From Malurus cyaneus samueli (Eukaryota > Chordata > Aves > Passeriformes > Maluridae), in assembly GCA_009741485.1 (NCBI GenBank), contig CM019236.1, positions 49,415,025-49,479,024 of the forward strand: a stretch of 64,000 bases of DNA, written 5' to 3'. This document shows, in pieces, positions 37,001 through 50,330 of this stretch. The translations under genes and the position numbers were made by a program. The notes under the pieces were generated by a model that saw only the letters and a program-made list of their open reading frames with translations, did no database searches and was not told the DNA's origin. Position 1 is the stretch's first letter. The number at the start of each line of letters is the position of its first letter.

Positions 37001-40000
37001 AACAATAAGGTTTTTACAGCCTTATTTAACTTGCACTGGATATTGAAGGGATATAGAACTTTTTTGTAAATATTGCTGTCTTCTCAATGAAGTGAAACTC
37101 TTGGAGTCTGAGTGCTGCAGAGTATCGTGCTGTTAATTCTGTTCTTTATTTTTAGCACCCTTATTTTACTAAGAATAGCTAATCAGATTTTTTGTAGTCC
37201 AGTATAAATGTATGCATGACTAACAGAAAGTTCACAGATAGCGGTTTTGGTTTTTACTAAGTCTAATTTAGAACTTCTTCTTTAATTGGGAAAAATCCTC
37301 TTCTATTGACTGCCATAGAGTTAATAATTAACAGTAAGTCTAATTATGTAGTATTAATTATATCGCTTTCCTAAATTTTCATGTCTGAAACTGTATATTT
37401 AGGAAGGATTGGAGCTGATTCTGATACTGACGAGGAGGCAGATGGAGGAGACAAGACTGGAGGTGATTCAGTCAGTCAGTGAGTAAAAGACAAAACACTT
37501 ACACTTAATTTAAGGAGACTAAACAATGGAGAGATTTTTCATGAGAAATGATCAAATGTATTGATGAAACACCCAATTGCTATATCCTTAATTAAATAAT
37601 TACTGTAATTAAATTACAATTTAACTGTAATTAAGAGCTGTGACTACTAGCAAGCACTAAATTTACAGACATGACTGTCACTTTATGACATTCAGCATGT
37701 CTTGAGCACATAATTGGGTTCTTAGTGACATACCACCCATCAGCTGAGTTGCAGTGATTAAACATCCAGACTTGTGTCCTGCAACAGAAGTGGTGTGATT
37801 TAGGTTAATTCTCTTTGTGTCAGCTAAAACCCTAAACCTCTCCCACTTAGGCCAGTGAATTGTGTAGGGGTATTTTCAATTCAGCTGAGATTTATCCGTT
37901 CTCTTCAACTTTCTTTCTGGTCCTTCATTCTTGCCCTAGTAGAGGCAGCACTGACACTCACCTTTTTATTGTACTTTCTTGGGGGTAATACATAATGTGG
38001 AGTTTCAAGAACAAAGGCTTGTGGTTTCTTGTTCTTGGTATCTGTCAGTTTTGTAAAAGACAACACTTTTTAACCTTTTCTTAAAATGCTTGTCTGTTTT
38101 TTGAAGACCATATTTTGTTAGGATTTCATCCATTGATAGTTTCTATGGAAGTTGTGATGGGAAAAGGAAGGTTACTAGTTATCACACACAATGCATCAAA
38201 TTTAATGAAGCTAACCTGTTTCTAGAAGACTAATAAGCTTTTATGTTTTTGGTATTGACCTGATTACAGCTGGTCCACAGAATCAGAGTGAACTTCTGAG
38301 TTAGACCTCTGAGACAGTACAAGACAATGCACCAGAATTGGGCAGACAAAATTAACTCCTAGCTGCTGGTTTTGTTAGTTTATCTAAAACTCCTAAATAA
38401 GAACAAATTGATGGGAAAGGTAGTAGTGATCCAATTTTCATGTTCTGGTCATTATTTTTGTTTAGCAGAGACCTGCTTTCTGATCCTGTCTTTGATTTAG
38501 AAAAAACTGTACAGTTATTGCTTAAAGGAATTTTCTTTGTCCACTTCTCATCGTACAAATGTTCTGGAAAATGGAGTTATATAAAATTATGTTTCTCTTT
38601 TTTTGCTTGTGATACAGTTTTAATGCCCTATGACACTGTTTTTTCTCAGGTTCCATTTAGAGCCCATTGTTAATGTATCCTATGTGCTGTTTGTTGTCTA
38701 CCTGATCTGTGAATGAGGTCAGCATTAGTCAACTTTAAAAACTAGTTTTCTTATGTTTCTTATTTTCCTCTGCTAGCTGTTTAAAAATGCAGAAAGAAAA
38801 ATTCAAAAATTATATCCTAAGTATTGGGTTTCTTTAAAAGGCCTGACTCACAAGCTATTTACTATTGCAAAATATGTGCAATATTCTTCATGTCCAAGTT
38901 GCATGGCAGAAGTAGTGCTGCTGGATTTCAGTCTGCGAGATATTTCAAAGCTGCTGTTGAGATATGTATTTATGACCCTTAGATACAATAGATTGGGTAA
39001 ATTCTTGCCTGAATTTCAATATTGAAATTATTTGAGCTGTTAAGAAAACCTAAAAAGAGTAGTGAATGAATAAAATTACAAAATAACAAAAGGAATCAAG
39101 ATTTACTATTTTTTAACTAGTGGGTGTCTGAAGGTAATCTATTCGCCCATGTCAAGTAGGAAGGTTTCAGTAACTGACAGTAAAATCAAGGAGAAATTGT
39201 GTAAAAAAAAGTAAAAAGGTATGAGATGTTGATCATAGTTATAGAGCAGATTTCTTGCTTTGACAAATAGTGGTTGAGGTGCCCCTTGTTCTTCTATCTG
39301 TATTTTGATAGTTTAAGATTTATGACCCCTCCAAACTAGCAGGCAAGATATATATGTTGGTTTTGGAATTGTGGATTTTCTTCTCCCTTTCAAAAATAGC
39401 ATTCTGCACAGGTAGGTGCTGTCTGAGAGCCTTGGCTCATCAGTTCAGCTGTTTGCTGGGACTAACAGAGAACAAAACAAAAAAAAGTGGTTTGGATGAT
39501 AGAAAAATAAAGGGATAGGAGGAAATGAGAATTAAGATTAATCTTGAAGTCCAGTGCCCAGTAAGTAGACCAATACTATACTTTTACAATTGTAAACAGT
39601 CACAGGCCCTTTCTACTAAGTAGGTCTAATCTTGGGGCATTAGATCAGCTTCTTTATAATGCATGTAAATAATTAGAAATGTAAGTTTTCAAAACTTTAG
39701 AAAACTGTGTCAGCAACAAGTCAGCCACCAGAGAGGATCAAGGTGCAACTGCGAAAAAGTAATGAAAACTGCATTGCTATNGTAATCTGGGTTTAAGTGA
39801 TTGAATTTGTTTGCCCTGGGAATAGAAAAGACATTCGATAACAAAAAAGGTAGTTTCTCTGTTTATATTCTCACTGTTAGGCCTTCTTAGGCTGCCCTCA
39901 TTACTTTTGGCTTTCACATAAATGACTTCTTTCTTCTGCATTCTGTTACAGCTTTTTTCTTTTAAAACTGACTTATATTAATCGCTTTCATGGAATTGTA

Positions 40001-43000
40001 AATGCGGAAAGGAAAAAAGTGAACAGCAAGTTGTGCTCTAATCAAAATGTTATAATTGGTTGGAAGCATCACTTGTTACTTTCATTAGTGCCCTTTGAGT
40101 AAACAAATTAAACAAACAAACCTTCAGCAACATGCATATATCAACAGAAATCCAGAAAGCTTAGATCAATACCTCTATAAGAAATCACAAGTTAAATAAG
40201 TAAATGACTCTCAGTCTCTAAATACCTGTCTGTACCAGCCAAAAATGGCAGGGATTTGGAGAAGTTTCTCCAGGTATAGGGAAAATTGCAAAATTCAGAT
40301 CTTTATCTGAAACTTTTAGATGGTATCACATCTTTTCATAAATTGAATTTTTCCTTCTTTTCTTTCACATATCCTCATTCTGGTGTCAGAAGTGGAAGTC
40401 CTGAGGCTTTTCCTAAATTTCAACTATGTAAAAGCTCCCATGCTTACATTTGGTCTTTTATTTTGTCACCAGCTTCTTCAATGTTGTCATTAGAAATCCT
40501 GCAATAACCATGCAGAAGAACTGAATAAGCAGTTTGCTTTATGTTTGCCAGTGACTGAACAGTGCTGTTGTAATTCATGTATTTCATTACTTTTGAGCTC
40601 AGTATAGATTTTTGAATATGTAGTTCTCAGATTTTTATTGTTGTGTCTGTGTTCCTATCTGCAATGGAATACTTGTAAACCAAGAGAACTACTGTAAACT
40701 AGGCTTCCAACAAAATGTTTGATTGAAAGGAGCCAAGTAATTTCTTCCAAAAGCAAGTAGACTTTCTCCCCATCTTATTTGTTGAGGTGTTAGCATGTTC
40801 ATGAGCTATTTCTTTTTGGTTACCTGAATTGACTCTTCAAATATCCTCCAACAGAAGGAGTGAAAGTAAGTTATATGCAGTAGTAGTAAAACATTATTAA
40901 AAGAGCAAGCATTGTGGTATCATTATAATGATCAATGTTCTCATGTGTCTGAGTAAATGATCATTTGCCTTCAAAATCTTAATGGGCTTATTTTCTTCAC
41001 TGAGTGAAAATTTGCAATTTAATATTTGCTTTTCCAAAAATATAGGGTTTTTTAGTGCTTTTTAGTCAGAAGTGCAGTTTTTGCTTATTTTTTGTTGGAA
41101 GGGTTAGCATTTTAAAGTTTTGCCTTATTATAGCGTGTTGTGCTCCTTGGTACTGGGCTGTTCACAAGCATGCAATTGCCATCTGATATTTACCCCTGTA
41201 GGACAATTTGGTTATTCTGAGCATTTGGAATCACTGAAACAACAGGCTACATGAGTCATTGAACAGTCCCATTAGCATTTGGCTAATTTGCTTCACTGCC
41301 TTCCGTTCTTGTGGTGTCCTCAAACTTCACCTGTATCAGGACTGATGGACTTTTACAGTTTATTAAACTATTTGATTAGCATCTATCTTTTGAGATACCT
41401 TTCTTGAGAATCGCTACTTTTCGATAGTAAGGACTTTTCCCCCCTTATTTTTTTAATTGGCTGCTGTTAATTATTTTAATTCTCATTTGTCATTGAAAAC
41501 TATCCTTGAAACAAAAATTTGCAAGAATCTTTCAAGAACTTGGGACTTGAAAACCTGGAAATAAGTACAAAAGCAAATTTTAATTCAGGAAGGTGCATCA
41601 TGTCAAAAATAACAGCGTTACTCTGATCTCAAGTCTCACTGGAGATTTAGGTGAATGATTCTTAGCAAAAACTAAAAGCCCTGTAAGGAAAGTATCAGCC
41701 CAACTGTCTCATGTTTTCAGACTTTCAGACTTCTAGTCAGGTTTGTTATGATACCTTTTTCTGCCTCAGAACTTTTTCTTCTGGTTTCCAACCCCAGTTT
41801 TCAAATTTACCACTGAAATCTGATATCCCAGTCACCAGTATTGCAGAGCTACTGTGTTAATCCTTATCCATCCGCTCCTCTGCCAGTACTTCTTTTCCTA
41901 ATCTTTGCTACTGTCTTACCTCACTTTGCATAATCTACTGGGATTTGATACCAAATCACCATCAGACCCAGAGGTCTTTGACAGCTGTTGAAATTCCCGT
42001 AGCAAATTGTGTACAGAAGCCACAAGTGTGAGCCCAGTTAAACATTACACTGATGGGGTGCATGCCAACTTGAAGTGCATGCTCTACGCAGAATAAGGTA
42101 ATTTTAAATTTACAATATTTGTTGTCAACAATTTGTAACTTTGGTTAGCTTTTTTCTGCTGAAAAGATCATGCTGAAAAAAATAAAAATTAAAAATACTG
42201 AGTTTATTGATTGGAAGAGGGACTTAACTGTTGTCTTGAGGGAGAAATATCTTTAAAGGCCAACAAAAAGGGGAAACTCTAGATTACTGTAATTACTGTT
42301 GTCACTTATTAGCATACCATGAAAGAAGAGAGGATTAAGTTTGTTTACTGTCCCTTAATTTTGGAATAGTATATTTTCTGCTCCCATTGTTTGAAGACAT
42401 GGTATTGTGCTACCATTTCTTAAATGTATACCTCTGTACAGATAATTAAGGAAAAAATATTCACTAGCAAACAAATAAAACTAAACTAACAGATAAAACA
42501 AGGCTAACAAGTTAAAAGCCAAACTCAGCTGTGAACTTAAAATGCATCTCTTGGGCCAGTAGATGGTGCAAAATGCCTGCCTATGAAACAAAGTCATGAA
42601 GGTTTACCAGCAATTCAGTTGAACCCAAGCAGCTCTGAGAGAGTAAAACATGTTGTAAAACTATTGCATTCGCAAAACTCCTTTGCTCAAAATGCCCTTG
42701 CTACCTACTTTGTAGGTAATCTCTAAAGGAATGTGGGTTTGCTGTAATTATTGATAAGTGATCAGGAGGAAACTTTACAGCAAGTTTCGATGTGTGATTT
42801 TTTTCTAAATCGATAATTTTTTTTCACAAGGCTATTACAATGGCTATGGATAATTTCACAGCCAGTGCTTGAACTGTGGATATCACTGAGTTTTCTTGCA
42901 AAGAGATTATTACAATTCCTCATCAGACTTCAAGGTGATACCTGAGTTCTGCCATCTATTACCTGCATACTACTGGGGCAAGATCAGACTTTTTCATGTG

Positions 43001-46000
43001 GCACTTGGCTGTGCAGTGCAGAGATGACTACTGAGTTCAAAATGAGGAAGCATGTGTGTGAAGGAGGATGTGCTAAGGTCAGTGGCAGCCTAAGCAGGTT
43101 CTGCTCTTAGTGATGATCAAGGTATTTCACAACCTATTTTTGGTCAGGAGTTAAGTAACTAAATATAACAAGTTTTTATGAGTTGTCTAAAAAGAAAATT
43201 AAAAAAAGGCCAGAAAATCAGGTGTTCCTTCCATATCTGCTGACAAGTAGCTGGTCTGAAATCCACAGTTTCTGACACACTCGCCCCAGTTGCTGACACA
43301 CAAGCCCACAAGATTTGTATCCCTGATCCAGTTGCCTCTCAGATCTCCTTGTGCATGCAGGCCTTTCTGATGTCAAGTGCAGGCCTTTGATTTTCCCCAG
43401 TAGCTGATGCTGTCAATTTCTGCAGTAATATGGTCCCTCAGTTTCCCTGGTCTGTCTGGTTTCCCTACTCTCAGAACCTGGTCTATCTTTGGAATTTGGC
43501 CTCAGAATTTACTGTCTGTTTGATACCTTGCTCCCAGGCTTCCGATCCTTCTTGTTGTCTAGTCTAGCTTGAAGTTTGCTGGTGAGTTACAAGCATCTGC
43601 ATACAGCTGTATGGCACTGAAAATCCTGGAGGATTTTTTCATTCTGGCTTTTTTCTGGCAGCACAGTTGTGCAGGCCTCTGTGACCTGTGGTACCCTTTG
43701 CAGTTGCTGGCATATTTAGATTAGGGTCATGTTATTTGGTAAAAGAGTTAGTGTAGCCATATGGTTAAATAAATAGGCAGGACAGACTGTGGTGTCTGGG
43801 TCCGGGCCTTCACTAGACAACTGTGTTGTCCTGTTTATTCTCTGTAATTAATTGCATGAAACTTAAAGCATTTATGTGCCAATGGCTAGAAAAAAGTGGG
43901 AGAAAAAGGAGAGCCTGTTGATATGCAGCCTTTGCCACTGCGGAAAAGAAAATAGAAATGAGAATAATTGTCTCTCAGACAGACAGTGTTGGCTAGGAAT
44001 ATTATGGTGCTCCCCCTCCTAATAAAACCATTGGACACATGGAAAAAACCCAACTTGTAGAGCATGTGGAAAATAGATCTGTATTCACTGTCAGGAAGAC
44101 CCTAAAGGCCGTTACTGAAAAAGTTGTTAGTCATTGTCTTTACGTCTGTGATACCAGAATACTGCTTTCTTTTTATAGTGTTGTTAAGCTTCTGAGGGCA
44201 GGATAGCTGCATTGATTCCATATTAAAATAGATTGAACTAATGACACACCACACCAACATTCAATGTAGGAATTTGACAATTCTTCTGGTCAAAATATTC
44301 ACCAGATGTGACAATTGAACTCTTCCTGTGATTCTGGATCATTCCACCTGTGCTCTTCCTGTATGTCTTGCCTTATTTTCACAGTTTGTGTGAATACTAT
44401 GCGTGAAGTATGTGAAGGGCATTAACATCTCACAGAATTTCTGTTCCTTACCCATCTGTAAAGAGCTGAAACACTGTGAGCCAAGGGTAGAAATCTTTAA
44501 ATAGGAGAAATAGAAAAATGCAGGTAGTAGATACATTGTAACAGTTGAGTTGTAAACAGTTTCCTTTTTAAAAGTCTCTGTAAATATATAAGATTGTGAT
44601 ATAGGAGGCATGGATGGTAATGGGCTGATCATAATTTCATGAAAAATACCATTTTACTGTTAAAATAAGACAGTAAATAGTATTTGAATGTGGCAAAAAC
44701 TAATTTTCTCAAATTTTTAACATATGTCACAATTGACTTTTACAGAAAATCTCCTCATGTGACGAGGTTTTCCTTTGTAATCAATCAGCTTTAGTTTCTC
44801 AGTCCTAACCACTGAGAATTATTACTCTAAAAGGGCAAGGGTATAAAGGAAATAATTGCTTTATCCTTGTGTGTCACAAGGCAAACCAAAAAAAGTTTGG
44901 TTTTAAGTGCTCAGATTAGCTCTCTGGGTATTCCTTCTGCCTTAATTTCTGCTGTTGCTGGCTATTGGCCTATTACCTCATAATTTCTTTCATTTCTTAA
45001 AAACATTCTATTAAATAGTAAACGATGGTGATTAAAGTGTGTGCTTAATTGTTTCCAGACAGGACAACAGCATAGACTCAACTTCTTCTCTGAGAGAAGA
45101 CAGCAAGCTGGAAGGTCAGGAATCAAAACAAGGTTTGTAGTAAAGAAAGCTGAAATTCTGTGTTCTTGATGTTGGCCAGTGACTAATTCCAAGTTGCTGA
45201 CAGCTCTCTTGTGAATAGTAGCTGCAACCACAGAGAAGGATCCTCTTAGAAATCAGCTTGTATAAGGTTACAACTTCTCCTGCAGTCACAATTCCAAAAA
45301 AGATGGAAGGAACATTGAAGAAAACATTCTAGGAACTTTGTCTTCTTAGTTCTGTCAGAATGGAAGTTCTTTGTGGCTAGAAGTAAATTGCAGCTCTTCA
45401 CAATTTTTCTAGTGGAGCTTCTGGAACATGACTGAAGTTCTTGCAGAGCTCATGTGGCTCCTTCATATCTAGTTTTTCAGCTGAAGGGGAACTTCAGTCA
45501 TTTAGGTAATTGCCAATACTGCTGAAATGAATGTGAGTTTTGCTTTACACTGAGCTGGTCATCCGAGTCTACTGTACTCTGTTTCTGCATTCATGGAAAT
45601 CCATTATAGTAACTGTTTGACAAAGGACTACTTGTAATTGAGTCATTTTGTTCAGTCTTGGTACCATGTTTGATTGTACAGAGCTGAGGTCCAATTAAAT
45701 GGTGCTTGGCACCCACCGCTTGTGTTAACTGGCTTATTTTACTTGAAGTCAGTGCAGGTAGAAGTACACGCTCAAATTTTCAAATCATTGAGAATGAACG
45801 TTTTGTCTTGTGTACTTTCTCTTTTTAAATGCAAAAAAACAGCGTGTGAGACAGTCAAGTACTACAGTGATGGGCAGAACAGAAAATTCAGAGGCAAGTA
45901 AGTTATTGCTGGACATTTGTACCTTCTGCACAAGAAAATGGTATTTTTAGCCTGCAATAGTATTTGTTTTATTCCAAGCATTAAATCAGCACATTTAACA

Positions 46001-49000
46001 GTTGCCAGTGTTAGTTTGTGCGTGAGGAACTAGAGTTGTAGCTGTTTTTGTCTCGGTCTGTTTATTTTCATTTGGACTGGCTGTATGCAGAAACATCAGA
46101 AATAGCTCTTCCAGTGAAAGAATGTTGCAAATTCTTCTAAATTCCATTTCTCTTTTGCAAAGATCTAACTTTATTTGCTTCTTCCAACTAGTATTTCACA
46201 ATTCAGAATGTTGTCTAAAAGATGTATCTTGGAATAATGTGAAACGTGTGGTTAGTGAAGTTTCTGAAGTGGTTAGTGAGAACAGTTAAATGGAAAAAGA
46301 AAGGGTCAAACATAATAAGAGCATTAAAACTCTTAGGAGTGAATTGCCATGACTTTGGGAGGAATTGCTTGTTGTGTTATATCAAGAAACCTTAGAACTG
46401 ACAGATTTCCTACAGATTTCTTCCACTTTTGAGTTATCAGAAGGAGTGGGTGACTGTTGCAGGTGATTACCTTGTTGTTTTTTATGACTTAATCAACCAG
46501 CATGTCATGATGGTTTTGGGCTATAATAGTGGTTCCACTCAAGATGTTAACTTTAAAGAGCTTTTCAGAATATGACTATGAATTAGAAAGTATGACTCCA
46601 GTCATTTGGCTGCACTGCAGCCTGAGCAGCTGTTGGAAAAAGAAGAGAAAATGAGAAAATAAGAAGAGGTGGATAAAATAAAATTTTAAAATGGAATTAG
46701 GCTTGCTAAAATTAATTTCGCAACTGTAGAGGAAGGAAAAATTAATTTATCAAAATAAAAAAGGTAATGAGCAATGCAGCTATGATCCATATTACTGTGT
46801 AAAAAGACAGGTGCAAAACAGGGTAATAAAACCTGTTAGCTCATTAAACATCTGTAGGCCAAAAAGCTTGTATGACCAGTGTACTAAACAGTTTTGGAGC
46901 TTCCAAGTTCTGAACAGTACACAAGGGTTCTGCTCAGCTTCTTGTCCATACTAGGTCTGGAATAGATATGAATGACTTAATAGTTTATATCTTCTTAATG
47001 TGACCAATTAATTCCAAAAGGAGCCCTATGGTGGGCTGACCCCCGCTAGCAGTATAGGAGACAATCTGCAAAACAAAATTAGAAGGACTTATAAATCAAC
47101 ATAAAGACCTTTTAATAAGTGAAGCAAGAGCTATGCGCGGGAACAGAGCAAAATTAGAGATTTATTCACAACCATGCTTTGGCAGTCAGATTTTTAGCCA
47201 CTTTCTGGAAAGCAGAGATTCAGCATGCATAACTTTGCTCGGGAAGACAAATGCCAGTGTTGTACAATGGAGCATATCCCTTAGGTCAGTTGGGCTCAGC
47301 TGTCCTGGCTGTGTGTCTTTCCCTGCCTCTTGCACACTCACAGTCTGCTCTCTATAGGGTCAGTGAGAAACAGAAAAAGCCCTGAGGTTGTGCAAGCACT
47401 GTTCAGCAGTAGCCAAATTGGTGTGTTACAAACATTGTTTCAGAAACAAATCCAAAAGCAGCATCATGAAGTTTGCTGTGAAGAAAATTAGCTTCAGCTA
47501 ATTTTCCAGCCGGACTCAGTACAGGTCAGTTTAACTTTGGTAGAAAATTGGGATGAGCAGGCATTGAGGTTAAGTTTCAAGCTTTGAACTTGAACCACTG
47601 ATCCACCTGTTTTTTTTTGATCCATGAAAATGCTGCTTGGTTGGCCAGCGTGTTAGGTAAATACTGACTGTTACTATGAACCAAGACAGGAAAATTACCA
47701 TTTCTTAATTCTATTGTTTATCATTCTGATCTTTCACATACATTGTGGCTTGCAAGGTGAAGTTAAAAAGATAGTGTTCAAAGTTGGCTAAATGGTGTGG
47801 GAAAACAGGTAAATTTGCATCTGAAGCTGAAACACTAATCTTGAAGTTCCTGTCACAGTAGAAATAGGGAAAGACTACTTAGGATCAAAGAATACCCTTG
47901 TATGTTCTGATAAGTACTTTTCATACATGTTGCTGTAAGGAGGATTTTTTATAGCTTTATTTATATTTTAGGATTTCAGATTTTATTGCTTCAAAATTGT
48001 GATTTATCTTGCGAAAAATAAAGGCAAAAAGTTATCTATAAACTTATTTTATGTGCGTTATCATAGATTTCATGAACTTAACTTAATTTCCTGTTAGCTT
48101 TGATTGGAACATTGGAGGTGCCACATACCTTAATTTTCTATGTTTCTAAACATACATATTTATTGGTATTATGGTGACTTTTTGTGGTCCAGCAGACCAG
48201 TGTTACGAGGTACTGGATTGATATCTGTATAAGATCCTAAATTAGGAGTGCATTCCAAAGGTGAATGTGCAGAATCCTTAAATCTGAACTTCAATGCTGT
48301 GACCAGTGACTTAAATGCTGACTTTAATGCCTGATGCGGTGTGATCATGAGTGAATAACTGAGTATCTTTTTTTCTGTATCTATAGTGCAAAAAACCTTT
48401 AATGCTGAATCAATAGGACACTTGGACTAATGTTTTAAAATGTTGCTATTGTTTATAAAGCCATTTTGACATATTTTGATATTCCTTTCCTCCCTCCTTT
48501 TGTTCATTAAGTAGAGAAACTGTATTTATAGCTTAGTAATTAGTGAGTATTGATTTTTTTTTCCCACACCCACTTTGGCAGAAATGTTGTAAACCCCAAA
48601 ATAAATAGGTCTTCCAAAGGTTTTGGCACTTTTTATGTATTAAAACCAAATGCATACAAGTACCAAAAAGCATATTAAAATGCCATTAAAAAAAAGAGTA
48701 ACCTTTTTCTAAAGCCTTGTTTTTCCTGGGCAAGTGGTAACAATGGTATTACCAAAAGGAAATATAAAGTCTTTATAATCATTAACTTTACCATCATCGA
48801 ATATCCATTAATCATTTTAAGCAGGAACCAATCCTACTACGAGTTTTCGTACAGATGCAAAAGCTGTTGAAGGGGTAATAATTTCTGAGGCCAGTATGTC
48901 AAAAGCAAGTTTCTTTGTATGCAAATTAGAGAGAACAGTCAGATTCTGTTAGAGCTTTGCTTTTAATTTGTTACATGCTCTCTCATTACATTTTAACAAT

Positions 49001-49963
49001 AATATTATTATATATAAAATATGTAAATGTTATATAATGAACTCCAACTTTCAGCCACCATTAAAAGCCAAAGCCACAAATTATTCCATGTTTCTTCTGA
49101 GTTAAATACATCTGGAAATCTTGTGAAAAATTCTGAGAAGTTGCACTATAAGTGGAGTTTCTCTTAATTTTTAGTGTTGTGTCTCACTCCTCTTAAAATA
49201 CATGAGATAGTTGAGTGTAATTTTTGAAGTTGTGTTCTGAAAATTAGGTTGACTTAAGAGATAATAAACAATAATCAGTTTTGCACTTCAGAAGCTTTCT
49301 TTGATATAAAATATTATGACATTTTATTTAGGAAAATATATCATGTAACTGCATAGGAGGGAATAAATTTTTCTGGTACTGCTGCTTTCCTATACTAAAT
49401 GCCCTTTTAATTGTCATAAAAATACGTTAACATTTGTATAATTTTGCTCAGCTTTAAAAGTCAAAAGAGAAAAACAAGAGGAATTGGTTGTCTTATAGAT
49501 CTTTTTTTTTCCATTGTCTTAATTTGCAGAGTGACTCTTTGAGCAGAAGTAATTTTGTAAGTTGAGATAAAAACAATTATTAGGCAGCTCTGTGATTGAT
49601 TGTTATGTTTGTGTTACAGGCAAAGGAGAAGATAGCGATGTCCTCAGCATAAATGCAGATGCATATGACAGTGACATAGAAGGCCCATGCAATGAAGAAG
49701 ATGGCCCAGATGTGCAAGAAAGCACTGTCAGAAGTGGAGTTGGTCAGATAGATGACCTTCAGAAGGACATTGAGAAGAGTGTGAATGAGATACTGGGATT
49801 GGCAGAGTCCAGCCCGAAGGAGCCCAAAACAGCGACCTTAGCTGTTCCTCCATCAGAAGATGTTCAGCCATCAGCACAACAGCTGGAGCTTCTGGAGCTC
49901 GAGATGAGGGCCAGAGCTATTAAGGCTCTGATGAAAGCTGGTGATGTGAAAAAACAGCCCTGA
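33940..49963 (+). CDS. CAAP1: CAAP1, caspase activity and apoptosis inhibitor 1 (six exons)
   Basis: CAAP1 (C9orf82, CAAP) is a conserved vertebrate protein reported to restrain caspase-10-linked apoptosis; no catalytic fold is known (family knowledge). Exons are 33940-34072, 34977-35177, 36715-36799, 37403-37478, 45059-45132 and 49620-49963, about 304 residues against about 360 in human. The shorter length comes mainly from a smaller exon 1, as mammals have a Gly/Ser-rich expansion there. Seen: a basic N-terminus (KSSKRKKRRR and SDRKRRSTESS), the core LDLTVSLKPVSFYIGDKKEM and QQCFCVIGEKKLQKMLPD, a helical segment (IKRLCMEQLELLSEKKLLK), an acidic Ser-rich middle, and a conserved C-terminus (SVNEILGLAESSPKEPK, QQLELLELEMRARAIKALMK). 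Exons 2-6 are in phase and intact. Exon 1 in the ATG frame is open but one base out of phase with exon 2, and its conserved pieces lie in different frames. Introns 4 (7.6 kb) and 5 (4.5 kb) are the largest. Confidence 0.95.
34466..34484. repeat. T19 homopolymer in CAAP1 intron 1
   Basis: Uninterrupted run of thymines. Confidence 0.9.
34977..35177 (+). CDS. CAAP1: CAAP1 exon 2 (conserved core)
   Basis: 201 nt, phase 0 at both ends. Acceptor CTTGATTTTAG, donor AAAG|GTACCA. Encodes ETKCNLLSGEKVEEAEQPSD, IEEGGLDLTVSLKPVSFYIG and KKEMLQQCFCVIGEKKLQKM, nearly identical to mammalian CAAP1 in the second half. Confidence 0.95.
36715..36799 (+). CDS. CAAP1: CAAP1 exon 3
   Basis: 85 nt encoding NCSMDEIKRLCMEQLELLSE and KKLLKILEG. 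Acceptor TCTTCTTAG, donor GAAG|GTATGA, phase 1 at the end. Confidence 0.95.
37403..37478 (+). CDS. CAAP1: CAAP1 exon 4
   Basis: 76 nt encoding the acidic GADSDTDEEADGGDKTGGDS and VSQ. Acceptor GTATATTTAG, donor CA|GTGAGT, phase 2 at the end. Confidence 0.92.
37479..45058 (+). other. CAAP1: CAAP1 intron 4 (7.6 kb)
   Basis: AT-rich with no recognised exon, RNA gene or transposon. One ambiguous base (n) is at 39,781. At 37,597-37,636 a short AT-rich direct repeat (CTGTAATTAA twice) carries several TAATTA-like homeodomain cores. Confidence 0.6.
45059..45132 (+). CDS. CAAP1: CAAP1 exon 5
   Basis: 74 nt encoding QDNSIDSTSSLREDSKLEGQ and ESKQ, aligned with QDICIDSASSVREN of mammals. Acceptor TTGTTTCCAG, donor CAAG|GTTTGT. 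Confidence 0.9.
45133..49619 (+). other. CAAP1: CAAP1 intron 5
   Basis: 4.5 kb, AT-rich, with an antisense ERVL-type LTR at 47,027-47,523. No exon recognised in the rest. Confidence 0.65.
47027..47523 (-). mobile_element. Avian ERVL-type solo LTR, antisense, in CAAP1 intron 5
   Basis: Read on the plus strand it begins TATGGTGGGCTGACCCCC, passes CATATCCCTTAGGTCAGTTG and CAGCTGTCCTGGCTGTGTG, and ends GAAGAAAATTAGC...CCGGACTCAGTACA. This is the reverse complement of the same LTR family as the copy at 19,461-20,059, but older or of another subfamily. I see no clear target-site duplication. Confidence 0.8.
49620..49963 (+). CDS. CAAP1: CAAP1 exon 6 (C-terminus, stop)
   Basis: Encodes GKGEDSDVLSINADAYDSDI, EGPCNEEDGP, IDDLQKDIEKSVNEILGLAE and a Leu/Glu-rich end QQLELLELEMRARAIKALMK before TGA at 49961-49963. 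Acceptor TTGTGTTACAG. Confidence 0.96.
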
Positions 49964-50265
49964 GACTGTTTAGATTTAATTTTCAGTATTTTTTTCGAAG
50001 AAGCTGATGTCTGTTCTCTTCAGTGCTACAGTGTGTTTGGGTTGGGTATGACATTCCTCATTCAGACTGCATTATGTATGCTGACCTGTGATTCCCTTGT
50101 TTTGTTGACTTTGGTTTAGTGCTGCTCCCGTCACATGCGCAAACAGAGGTTGATGCTTCCTTGAGATGAGGTGTCCTTGTGAAGGGTCACCTCCTCAAGG
50201 ACTCACACAAAGTATAGACTGTGCCAGGAACCTGATGCCTTCCAGAAAGGTTGTTGTAGAAACTG

Positions 50266-50330
50266 AGTCATAGGATGGTTATGGTTGGGAGGGATTTGAG
50301 ACAGCATATTTCTCCTTGGGGCCCCATCTC
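50266..50330 (-). mobile_element. CR1 LINE 3' tail relic, antisense
   Basis: GTCATAGGATGGTTATGGTT then GGGAGGGATTTGAGACAGC resembles the first 60 bp of the antisense CR1 3' end. Very short. Confidence 0.55.

Noticed and set aside
45674..45901. Possible alternative CAAP1 exon (75-codon frame in intron 5)
   Set aside because: There is no match to CAAP1 and no convincing acceptor and donor pair, and exon 5 to exon 6 already join in phase.
47133..47357. 74-codon plus-strand frame
   Set aside because: Lies within the antisense LTR at 47,027-47,523.
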